Source: Streptomyces sp. M92 (GTDB taxonomy: Bacteria; Actinomycetota; Actinomycetes; Streptomycetales; Streptomycetaceae). From it: a stretch of DNA of 64,000 nt. Location of the stretch: positions 3,906,001 through 3,970,000 of the forward strand of contig NZ_CP101137.1 of NCBI RefSeq assembly GCF_028473745.1, in the 5' to 3' direction. The notes under the pieces were generated by a model, which made no database searches, was not told where the DNA came from, and saw only the letters and a list, made by a program, of their open reading frames with translations. This document shows positions 8,330 to 16,045 of this stretch, in pieces; the first letter of the stretch is position 1; every line of letters begins with the position of its first letter. The translations under genes were made by a program, and so were the position numbers.

Positions 8330-9646
8330 TCAGCCCAGGTCCGCCGGTGCTGTGGTCGTGCCGTCCTGGGAGGGCGGGGACGTGGGGCGGGGCGGGGGAG
8401 GCCGGCGGGCGCGGTCGCGTTCGGCCAGGCGCCGGGTCAGGAGCAGCAGCGGCTGGGTGAACAGGGTGGTGGCGAGGGCCATGATGACCAGCACCGTGTA
8501 CAGCGCGGGGGAGAGCAGGCCCGCTCGCAGGCCCGCGTCGAGGGCGATCAGCTCGGTGAGGCCCCGCGCGCTGAGGAGCACGCCGACGGTCCGCGCGTCG
8601 TGCCGGTCCAGTCCGCCCAGCCGGGCGGCAAGCGTCCCGCCGCCCACCTTCGTCACCACCGCCAGCACCGTCACCACCAGCAGGACGCCCCAGCCCGTGC
8701 CGTCCATGCCGTTCAGCGTCACCGACTGACCCGAGAGCACGAAGAAGAACGGCAGCAGCAGCGAGCTGACCTCGTGCAGCGGACGCAGCAGGTCCGGATC
8801 GAGCGTGCCGCCCTCCTCGCGGGGCACCACCACCCCCGCGAGCAGCGCGCCGAAGATCACGTGCAGGCCCAGGGAGTGCGTCACCCAGGCCGACCCGAGG
8901 GCGAACCCGATGAGCAGCGCCAGCCGCAGCGAGGGCTCCAGCCGGGTCCGCCACAGCAGCCGGCGCAGTACCGGCCGGGCCGCCAGCAGCATCACGGTGA
9001 CGAAGCCGACGGCCAGCGCCACCCGCCACGGCCAGTCCAGCGCCGTCGCCTCGGCGCCGTCCATCAGCGCCGCGGCCAGCACCGTCCAGCAGACCGCGTC
9101 CAGCACCCCGGCCGCGGACACCGCCACCACCCCGGGAACGGACCGGGACAGCTCGTTCTCCCGCACGATGGCGGTCAGCACGGGCACCGCCGTTATCGAC
9201 AGGGCGATGCCGGCGAACACCACCACGGCGGGGGACGGATCACGGGGCATGCCCAGGCCGTGCAGCTGCTCCCGGAAGAGCAGCGCGCCCCCGCAGCCCA
9301 CCGCCATCGGCACCACGAAGGAGGCCAGGGCCACGGTCAGCGAGGTGCGGGCCCGGTCGCCGAGGATCTTAAGATCCAGCTCGTAGCCCACCGCGAACAG
9401 GAAGACCACCAGCGCGAACTGCGCGAAGCCGGTCAGCGCGGGCCCGATCTCCGCGGGGAACAGCGTCGCGTACGCGTCCGGAGCCACCGCGCCGAGCAGG
9501 GAGGGGCCGAGCGCGATGCCCGCCGACAACTGGCCCACGATGTAGGGCTGCTTCAGCCTCCGGGCCAGCCAGCCCGCCGTGTGGGCCGCCACCAGGACGA
9601 GGGCCGATGCCCCCACGAAGTGCGTGATCAGCGCGTCAGGGCTCAT
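8330..9646 (-). CDS. CPA2-family cation/proton antiporter
   Basis: A 438-residue membrane protein with about 12 hydrophobic segments, of the Na+/H+ exchanger (CPA2) type. Core features are RLKQPYIVGQLSAGIALGP near the N-terminus and GLHVIFGALLAGVVVPRE in the second half. At the ion-binding helix the sequence is AGVLDAVCW: the second Asp of the usual Asp-Asp (or Asn-Asp) pair is kept while the first position is Leu. The cytoplasmic tail is short and Pro/Arg-rich; no TrkA domain is present. The chosen ATG has a GGGGGAC ribosome-binding site, and another ATG lies 14 codons upstream. It probably exchanges Na+ or K+ for protons. Confidence 0.85.
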   Translation of the reverse strand: MSPDALITHFVGASALVLVAAHTAGWLARRLKQPYIVGQLSAGIALGPSLLGAVAPDAYATLFPAEIGPALTGFAQFALVVFLFAVGYELDLKILGDRARTSLTVALASFVVPMAVGCGGALLFREQLHGLGMPRDPSPAVVVFAGIALSITAVPVLTAIVRENELSRSVPGVVAVSAAGVLDAVCWTVLAAALMDGAEATALDWPWRVALAVGFVTVMLLAARPVLRRLLWRTRLEPSLRLALLIGFALGSAWVTHSLGLHVIFGALLAGVVVPREEGGTLDPDLLRPLHEVSSLLLPFFFVLSGQSVTLNGMDGTGWGVLLVVTVLAVVTKVGGGTLAARLGGLDRHDARTVGVLLSARGLTELIALDAGLRAGLLSPALYTVLVIMALATTLFTQPLLLLTRRLAERDRARRPPPPRPTSPPSQDGTTTAPADLG

Positions 9647-9822
9647 CCTGTCCCCCGTTGGTCCGGTGGCCGTCCGGCCCGCAGACATGTCCGGCGGTCC
9701 GCTGTTCGGCGGCCCCGCGTTCGAGGCGTACCCGTGGGCGCGCTCAACTCGGCCAGAATAAAAGCGATCTGACGGGTCATCGAAAGTCGTACACGGGGAA
9801 CGACCAGGGTCACGTGGGGCAC

Positions 9823-10713
9823 ATGACGGCGGTCGTCTTCATCCACGGCACGCGAGTGCGTGCACCGGGCTTCTCTGCGCTCGCGGGGCGCTTCTCCGCC
9901 GGAGTGACGGCACTGCGCGACGGCCTGCGCGTCGTCCCGTACTACTGGGACGGCGAGCACGGAGCCACGCTGGCCGCGGGCGGAGCGAGCCTGCCTCCCG
10001 CCTCGGGCACCGGCCGCCGGGGCCCGCTCGCGGCGGACGCCCCCGGCGACGACGACACCACCGGCTGGGCGGCCCTCTACGCCGACCCGTACGCCGAACT
10101 GGCGCTCGCCGCCGCCGGTTCGCCCCCGGCCGCGGAACTGCCGCCCGGCTTCCTGCCACCGGGCCAGCGCCTGCGGACCCGGCTGGTCGCCCTCGCCGCC
10201 GAGGGCGACGGACCGGCGGCCGGGCTGGGGCCCGGCCTGGCCCGAGCCACCGCCGACCTGGCGGCCCACCCGCTGCTCGCCGCCGCGGCCGCCTCCCTCG
10301 CCCCGGACGGCCTCGCCGAGGCCCGTCCCGCTGTCCGACCGCCCGGGTCGTCGCCGGCCCCCTCGACTCGGACGCGCCCCTCGTGCCCGTCGGCGCCACC
10401 CCGGTCGCCGTCGCCGGCCGGCTCGCCGCAGCCCTCGGGGCACCCGCCCGCGGGACGGAGCGGCTTCCGGCCCGACGTGCGCACCCACGCCTTCGCCGTC
10501 CGCCCCGCCGTACCGCGCACCGCCGACGAGCACCTCGCCGCCGGCGCCCCGGCCACCGCGCTGGACGGCTACGCCAAGGACCTGGCCCACGACCCCGCCG
10601 ACCCGCACGCGCTCTCCGGCTGGATCGTCGCCCGCGCGGCCCTGGACCCGGGGCGCGCCACCCGGCGGCCCTTGGTCCGCCCGGAGCCGCACCGGTCCGG
10701 GCCCGGCGGCTGA
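9823..10713 (+). pseudogene. Truncated alpha/beta-hydrolase-like gene joined to an unrelated 3' part
   Basis: The ATG gives MTAVVFIHGTRVR..., the start of a family of large Streptomyces alpha/beta hydrolases (HGT loop, then [23 protein letters not shown]). From about 10330 the frame becomes Pro/Ser/Arg-rich, while a different frame there reads sensibly ([22 protein letters not shown]). From about 10490 the first frame again looks coding ([20 protein letters not shown], then [11 protein letters not shown]), which recalls the TPR-like tail of HExxH-type peptide-modification proteins. No GxSxG nucleophile remains. I read it as a deletion chimera or frameshifted relic rather than a working 296-residue enzyme; sequencing error could explain the frame jumps. 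Confidence 0.55.
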
Positions 10714-10786
10714 CAGGGGCGGACACGAGGACACGGTTCCACGCAAGCAGGGGGTGAACAGGCGCCCGAATGGTCAGGATGGAGTC

Positions 10787-12010
10787 ATGGGATTCCAAGT
10801 CGACTCCGAGGCCGGGCGGCTCACCCGCGTCATACTGCACCGGCCGGATCTCGAGCTCAAAAGGCTCACCCCCAGCAACAAGGACGCCCTCCTCTTCGAC
10901 GACGTGCTGTGGGTGCGCCGGGCGCGCGCCGAGCACGACGGGTTCGCCGACGTGCTCCGCGACCGCGGGGTGGCGGTGCACCTCTTCGGCGACCTGCTCA
11001 CCGAGACCCTTGACGTCCCGGCCGCCCGCCGCCTCGTCCTGGACCGGGTCTTCGACGAGAAGGAGTACGGAGTGCTGGCCACGGACCACCTCCGGGCCGC
11101 CTTCGAGACGCTGCCCGCCCGCGAGCTCGCCGAGGCCCTGGTCGGCGGCATGACCAAGCGGGAGTACCTGGAGGCGCACCCGGAGCCGACCTCCGTGCGC
11201 TTCCACGTCATGGAACTGGACGACTTCCTGCTCGGACCGCTGCCCAACCACCTCTTCACCCGGGACACCTCGGCCTGGATCTACGACGGCGTCTCCATCA
11301 ACGCCATGCGCTGGCCCGCCCGGCAGCGCGAGACGGTGCACTTCGAGGCGATCTACCGGCACCACCCCCTCTTCCGCGACGAGACCTTCCACCTCTGGTC
11401 CGAGGGCCAGGCCGACTATCCCTCCACCATCGAGGGCGGCGACGTCCTCGTCATCGGCAACGGCGCCGTCCTCATCGGCATGAGCGAGCGGACCACGCCC
11501 CAGGCCGTCGAGATGCTCGCGCACAAGCTGTTCGCGGCGGGCTCCGCCCGCACCATCGTGGCCCTGGACATGCCGAAGAGACGGGCCGTCATGCACCTGG
11601 ACACCGTGATGACGATGGTCGACGGCGACACCTTCACCCAGTACGCGGGGCTCGGCATGCTCCGCTCCTACACCATCGAGCCGGGCGCGGGGGACAAGGA
11701 GCTGAAGGTCACCGACCACCCGCCGGAGCACATGCACCGCGCGATCGCCGCCGGTCTCGGCCTCAACGAGATCCGGGTGCTGACCGCGACGCAGGACGTG
11801 CACGCCGCCGAGCGCGAGCAGTGGGACGACGGCTGCAACGTGCTGGCCGTCGAACCCGGCGTCGTCGTCGCCTACGAGCGGAACGCCACCACAAACACCC
11901 ACCTGCGCAAACAGGGCATCGAGGTGATCGAGATCCCGGGCAGCGAACTGGGCCGGGGCAGGGGCGGCCCGCGCTGCATGAGCTGCCCGGTGGAACGGCA
12001 GTCCGTATAA
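10787..12010 (+). CDS. arcA: Arginine deiminase
   Basis: A 407-residue arginine deiminase that hydrolyses L-arginine to citrulline and ammonia. Conserved features: [16 protein letters not shown] near the N-terminus, FTRDTSAWI (substrate-binding Asp), [18 protein letters not shown] (catalytic His and Asp), and the C-terminal nucleophile C397 in GGPRCMS. The length is standard. The start at 10787 is preferred over longer in-frame codons because the protein aligns from MGFQVDSE. The carbamoyltransferase follows after 62 bases and a permease after that; a carbamate kinase to complete an ATP-yielding pathway is not present nearby. Confidence 0.96.
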   Translation: MGFQVDSEAGRLTRVILHRPDLELKRLTPSNKDALLFDDVLWVRRARAEHDGFADVLRDRGVAVHLFGDLLTETLDVPAARRLVLDRVFDEKEYGVLATDHLRAAFETLPARELAEALVGGMTKREYLEAHPEPTSVRFHVMELDDFLLGPLPNHLFTRDTSAWIYDGVSINAMRWPARQRETVHFEAIYRHHPLFRDETFHLWSEGQADYPSTIEGGDVLVIGNGAVLIGMSERTTPQAVEMLAHKLFAAGSARTIVALDMPKRRAVMHLDTVMTMVDGDTFTQYAGLGMLRSYTIEPGAGDKELKVTDHPPEHMHRAIAAGLGLNEIRVLTATQDVHAAEREQWDDGCNVLAVEPGVVVAYERNATTNTHLRKQGIEVIEIPGSELGRGRGGPRCMSCPVERQSV

Positions 12011-12072
12011 GAATTCAATCTCTCGTATACTGTTCCATTGAGTCCCGTCCACCGTACTTTCTGGAGCACCCC

Positions 12073-13080
12073 ATGGCGACAGTCCCGATCGCCCTCGCCG
12101 GCCGCCACTTCCTCAAGGAGCTCGACTTCACCCCGGACGAGTTCCGCGGCCTGGTCGAGCTGGCCGCGGAGCTGAAGGCGGCCAAGCGGGCCGGGGCCGA
12201 GACACGCCATCTCCAGGGCCGGAACATCGCGCTGATCTTCGAGAAGACCTCGACACGCACGCGGTGCGCGTTCGAGGTCGCCGCCGCCGACCAGGGCGCC
12301 TCGACGACCTACCTCGACCCGGCCGGTTCGCAGATCGGGCACAAGGAGTCCGTGAAGGACACCGCGCGGGTGCTGGGGCGCATGTTCGACGGGATCGAGT
12401 ACCGGGGCGACAGCCAGCAGAAGGTCGAGGAACTGGCCGCCTTCGCCGGCGTCCCCGTCTACAACGGCCTGACCGACGACTGGCACCCCACCCAGATGCT
12501 CGCCGACGTGCTCACGATGACCGAGCACAGCGACAAGCCGCTGCACGAGACCGCCTTCGCCTACCTCGGTGACGCCCGCTTCAACATGGGCAACTCCTAC
12601 CTGGTCACCGGCGCCCTGCTCGGCATGGACGTGCGCATCGTCGCCCCGAAGGCCTACTGGCCCGCCCAGGAGGTCGTCGACCGGGCGACGGCGCTCGCCG
12701 AGTCGAGCGGGGCGCGCGTCACCCTCACCGAGACCGTGGACGAGGGTGTGCGCGGCGCCGACTTCGTCGTCACCGACGTCTGGGTCTCCATGGGCGAGCC
12801 CAAGGACGTCTGGGCCGAGCGGATCAAGGCCCTCGCCCCGTACGCGGTGACCATGGACGTCCTGCGCGCCACCGGCAACCCGGACGTGAAGTTCCTGCAC
12901 TGCCTGCCCGCCTTCCACGACCTGGGCACCAAGGTCGGCCAGGAGATCTTCGAGGCCCACGGGCTCGACTCCCTGGAGGTCACGGACGAGGTCTTCGAGT
13001 CCGCGCACTCGGTCGTCTTCGACGAGGCGGAGAACCGGCTGCACACCATCAAGGCGGTCCTCGTCGCCACGCTGGCCTGA
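12073..13080 (+). CDS. argF: Ornithine carbamoyltransferase
   Basis: A 335-residue ornithine carbamoyltransferase interconverting ornithine plus carbamoyl phosphate and citrulline. The carbamoyl-phosphate loop S60-T-R-T-R64, HPTQ (138-141) and the ornithine-loop HCLP (276-279) are all present. The length and the [10 protein letters not shown] segment fit the longer OTC class, which includes catabolic ArcB enzymes. Lying directly behind arcA it may run in the catabolic direction, but it could equally serve biosynthesis if it is the only copy. The 62-base spacer is AT-rich and holds a TATACT that could be a -10 box, so it may have its own promoter. No convincing ARG box was found. Confidence 0.94.
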   Translation: MATVPIALAGRHFLKELDFTPDEFRGLVELAAELKAAKRAGAETRHLQGRNIALIFEKTSTRTRCAFEVAAADQGASTTYLDPAGSQIGHKESVKDTARVLGRMFDGIEYRGDSQQKVEELAAFAGVPVYNGLTDDWHPTQMLADVLTMTEHSDKPLHETAFAYLGDARFNMGNSYLVTGALLGMDVRIVAPKAYWPAQEVVDRATALAESSGARVTLTETVDEGVRGADFVVTDVWVSMGEPKDVWAERIKALAPYAVTMDVLRATGNPDVKFLHCLPAFHDLGTKVGQEIFEAHGLDSLEVTDEVFESAHSVVFDEAENRLHTIKAVLVATLA

Positions 13081-13186
13081 CCAGGACCGTTATCCTGACC
13101 GGCGGCCCCGGAGCCACCCCTTCCGGCGCCACCGGCCGCGACCACCGTCGCGCCCCCCGCACCACCAGAAACGAGCACCACCCGCA

Positions 13187-14635
13187 ATGCCCGCTTCCCG
13201 CATCAAGTCCCCCCACCTCCTGGTGGCCGAATCCGGCGCCGACCGCGAAGGCCACGGGCTCAAGCGCACGATGGGCCTGTTCCAGCTCGTCTGCTTCGGC
13301 GTCGGCGCCATCGTCGGCACCGGCATCTTCGTCGGGCTGTCCGACTCGGTCGCCGAGGCCGGCCCCGCAGTCGTCGTCTCCTTCGTCCTCGCCGCGATCA
13401 CCTGCGTCTTCACCGCCTTCGCCTTCGCCGAGCTGGGCGGCGCGATCCCGGTCTCCGGCTCCTCGTACTCCTTCGCCTACGCCGGACTCGGCGAGCGCAC
13501 CGCCTTCCTCGTCGGCTGGTGCCTGCTCCTGGAGTACGGAGTCTCCGTCTCCGCGGTCGCCGTCGGCTGGAGCCAGTACGTCAACGAGCTGCTCGACAGC
13601 GTCCTGGGCCTCCAGCTCCCGCACGCCCTCTCCGCCGGCCCCGGCGACGGCGGCGCGGTGAACCTCCCCGCGGTGATCGTCATCGCGCTGGCCTGCGTGC
13701 TCCTGGTGCGCGGGGTACGGGAGAGCGCCCGCGCCACGGCCGCGATGGCCGTGCTCAAGCTGGCCGTCCTGATCGCCTTCTGCGCCATCGGCTTCCACGC
13801 CTTCAAGGACGGCAACCTCAGCCCGTTCTCCCCGGCCGGTCTCGGCGGCATCGGCGCCGGCACCACGGCCGCCTTCTTCTCGTACATCGGCTTCGACGCG
13901 ATCACCACGGCCGGCGAGGAGGCCAAGAACCCGCGCCGGGACATCCCCGTCGCCATCCTGGTCTGCATCGGCCTGGTCACCCTGCTGTACTGCGCGGTCG
14001 CCGTGGCCGCGATCGGCGCCGTCGGCGGCGACCAGGTCGGCGACCGGCCCGCGGCCCTCTCCTACGTCGTGAACGAGGTCACCGGCTCCACCGTCGGCGG
14101 CGGCGTGGTCGCCTTCGGCGCGGTCGTCGCCATCGCCTCGGTCGTGCTCGCGGTCATGTACGGCCAGACCCGCATCCTGATGTCCATGTCCCGGGACGGC
14201 CTGATCCCGCGCGTCTTCGAGAAGGTCTCGCCGCGCACCGCGACCCCCGTCGCCGGCACGCTCATCGTCGGCGTGCTCTTCGCCCTCCCCGCGGCCTTCG
14301 CCCCGCTCGACGCGGTGGTCAACCTCTGCACCATCGGCACGCTGGCCACCATGGCCGCCGTCAACGTCGCCGTGATCGCGCTGCGCCGCCGCGAGCCGGG
14401 CCTCGCCCGCACCTTCCGCGTGCCGCTGTACCCGGTGACGCCGCTGCTCGGCGTCGGCTTCTGCCTGTACCTGATCTACGAGACGGGCGCCGCGACCTGG
14501 CTCCAGTTCGCGGTGTTCCTCGCCGTGGGCCTGCTGGTGTACGCCGCCTACGGGCGCCGGCACTCCCGCCTGGCCCGGACGGACGCGGACGTCACTCCGC
14601 GGGACCCCGCTGAGCGGGTATCGCAGGAAGCCTGA
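13187..14635 (+). CDS. APC-family amino-acid permease
   Basis: A 482-residue amino acid/polyamine/organocation transporter with about 12 membrane helices. The first-helix signature FGVGAIVGTGIFVGL, FSYIGFDAITTAGEEAKNP and YGQTRILMSMSRDGL are typical of the cationic-amino-acid (CAT/YfnA) branch. Position behind arcA and argF suggests arginine or ornithine as substrate, but this is inference from context. Its 3' end overlaps the convergent ATPase gene by 44 bases, an unusually long overlap. Confidence 0.92.
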   Translation: MPASRIKSPHLLVAESGADREGHGLKRTMGLFQLVCFGVGAIVGTGIFVGLSDSVAEAGPAVVVSFVLAAITCVFTAFAFAELGGAIPVSGSSYSFAYAGLGERTAFLVGWCLLLEYGVSVSAVAVGWSQYVNELLDSVLGLQLPHALSAGPGDGGAVNLPAVIVIALACVLLVRGVRESARATAAMAVLKLAVLIAFCAIGFHAFKDGNLSPFSPAGLGGIGAGTTAAFFSYIGFDAITTAGEEAKNPRRDIPVAILVCIGLVTLLYCAVAVAAIGAVGGDQVGDRPAALSYVVNEVTGSTVGGGVVAFGAVVAIASVVLAVMYGQTRILMSMSRDGLIPRVFEKVSPRTATPVAGTLIVGVLFALPAAFAPLDAVVNLCTIGTLATMAAVNVAVIALRRREPGLARTFRVPLYPVTPLLGVGFCLYLIYETGAATWLQFAVFLAVGLLVYAAYGRRHSRLARTDADVTPRDPAERVSQEA

Positions 14636-15032
14636 ACCAGACCGCCTTGCCCGCCCCGGTGGGCCGGTGACCGCAGGACGAGCTGAGGGCGCGGATCAGC
14701 AGCAGACCGCGCCCGTGCTCCTGCCAGGGATCGGGCGGCTCCATGCCGGGCCGGGTGAGGTCGCCGGGCGGCGACGGATCCGGGTCGTGGACCTCCACCT
14801 GGCAGCTGGTCGGCATCAGCTCCACGACCAGCTCGATCGGCGACCCGCCCGCGGTGTGCTCGACGGCGTTCGCCACCAGCTCCGCCGTGAGCAGCTCCGC
14901 GGTGTCGCCGTCGGCCGTGTGCTCCCGCTCGGCCAGCGCCGTACGCACCAGGGCACGGGCCACCGGCACGGCCGCGGCGGAGTGCGGCAGCGCGATGCGC
15001 CAGGAGGTGGGGGCGGAAGGGTGATCGTGCAC
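14592..15032 (-). CDS. RsbW-like HATPase_c domain regulator
   Basis: A 146-residue single-domain GHKL ATP-binding protein of the anti-sigma-factor kinase (RsbW/SpoIIAB-like) group that is expanded in Streptomyces. The N box ELVANAVEHT carries the Mg-binding Asn, and the G2 box HGRGLLLI closes the ATP lid. The GTG start begins at the first conserved helix; upstream codons are Arg-rich and unlike the family. No partner sigma factor or anti-anti-sigma factor is adjacent, so its target is unknown. The last 44 bases lie antisense to the permease gene. Confidence 0.88.
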   Translation of the reverse strand: MHDHPSAPTSWRIALPHSAAAVPVARALVRTALAEREHTADGDTAELLTAELVANAVEHTAGGSPIELVVELMPTSCQVEVHDPDPSPPGDLTRPGMEPPDPWQEHGRGLLLIRALSSSCGHRPTGAGKAVWFRLPAIPAQRGPAE

Positions 15033-15176
15033 GGCGGGTCCGTTTCGTGGAGCAGGCGGTCCTGTCCTGCTTTCAACCTTATGAATGGTACGGCGCCACC
15101 GGCAGAGCCGTTCGACGGGCACCGAACGGGACCTTCGGCCCGGCACTCACGGGCCCGCCGTCTCTATCGCGCACCC

Positions 15177-15214
15177 GTGACGACAGTCACAGAACGGTGA
15201 TAACTTCGAGTGTC
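15177..15214 (+). promoter_or_regulatory. Promoter with operator-like motif C
   Basis: GTGACGACAGTCAC (15177-15190), a TGAC-N4-GTCA dyad, lies upstream of a GATAAC -10-like box at 15200-15205, only about ten bases before the ATG. The transcript is therefore probably leaderless or nearly so. The same 13-mer and following bases occur at 22013, and a related copy at 19427. Confidence 0.6.
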
Positions 15215-16042
15215 ATGAGTCCCTTCACCGGCTCCGCCGCCCCCACCCCCGACTGGCGGCACCTGCGCGTCGATCTCACCGACGGCGTCGCCACCGTCAC
15301 CCTCGCCCGCCCCGACAAGCTCAACGCGCTCACCTTCGAGGCCTACGCCGACCTGCGCGACCTGCTCGCCGAGCTGTCCCGACAGCGGTCCGTGCGGGCG
15401 CTGGTGCTGGCGGGGGAGGGGCGCGGTTTCTGCTCCGGCGGTGACGTCGACGAGATCATCGGCGCCACGCTCTCCATGGACACCGCCCAGCTCCTCGACT
15501 TCAACCGCATGACGGGCCAGGTGGTGCGGGCGGTACGGGAGTGCCCGTTCCCGGTGATCGCCGCCCTGCACGGCGTCGCCGCCGGGGCGGGTGCGGTCCT
15601 CGCGCTGGCCGCCGACTTCCGCGTCGCCGACCCGTCCGCCCGCTTCGCCTTCCTCTTCACCCGCGTCGGCCTCTCCGGCGGCGACATGGGCGCGGCGTAC
15701 CTTCTGCCCAGGGTGGTGGGCCTCGGCCACGCGACCCGGCTGCTGATGCTCGGCGACGCGGTGCGGGCGCCGGAGGCCGAGCGGATCGGCCTGATCAGCG
15801 AGCTGACCGACGAGGGCCGCGCCGACGAGACCGCCCAGAGCCTCGCCCGCCGCCTGGCCGACGGCCCGGCCCTCGCCCACGCCCAGACCAAGGCCCTCCT
15901 CACGGCAGAGCTGGACATGCCGCTCGCGGCAGCGGTGGAGCTGGACGCCTCGACCCAGGCCCTCCTGATGAACGGCGAGGACTACGCCGAGTTCCACGCG
16001 GCCTTCACGGAAAAGCGCCCCCCGAAGTGGCAAGGGAGGTAG
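15215..16042 (+). CDS. Enoyl-CoA hydratase/isomerase (aromatic acyl-CoA pathway)
   Basis: A 275-residue crotonase-fold enzyme. The CoA/oxyanion segments RGFCSGGDVDEI and ALHGVAAGAGAVLALAADFR are present; the first carries the G-D typical of ring-cleavage-product hydratases such as PaaG/BoxC relatives and the 2-aminobenzoyl-CoA pathway. Within the family such enzymes hydrate or isomerise unsaturated or cyclic CoA thioesters. The two-domain monooxygenase/reductase starts four bases after its stop, so they form an operon. The operator-like motif just upstream links it to the ligase and dehydrogenase further on. Confidence 0.9.
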   Translation: MSPFTGSAAPTPDWRHLRVDLTDGVATVTLARPDKLNALTFEAYADLRDLLAELSRQRSVRALVLAGEGRGFCSGGDVDEIIGATLSMDTAQLLDFNRMTGQVVRAVRECPFPVIAALHGVAAGAGAVLALAADFRVADPSARFAFLFTRVGLSGGDMGAAYLLPRVVGLGHATRLLMLGDAVRAPEAERIGLISELTDEGRADETAQSLARRLADGPALAHAQTKALLTAELDMPLAAAVELDASTQALLMNGEDYAEFHAAFTEKRPPKWQGR

Positions 16043-16045
16043 GGC

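Noticed and set aside
12011..12072. ArgR (ARG box) operator before argF
   Set aside because: The AT-rich spacer has GTATAC and GAATTC dyads, but no pair fits the Streptomyces ARG-box pattern as I know it.
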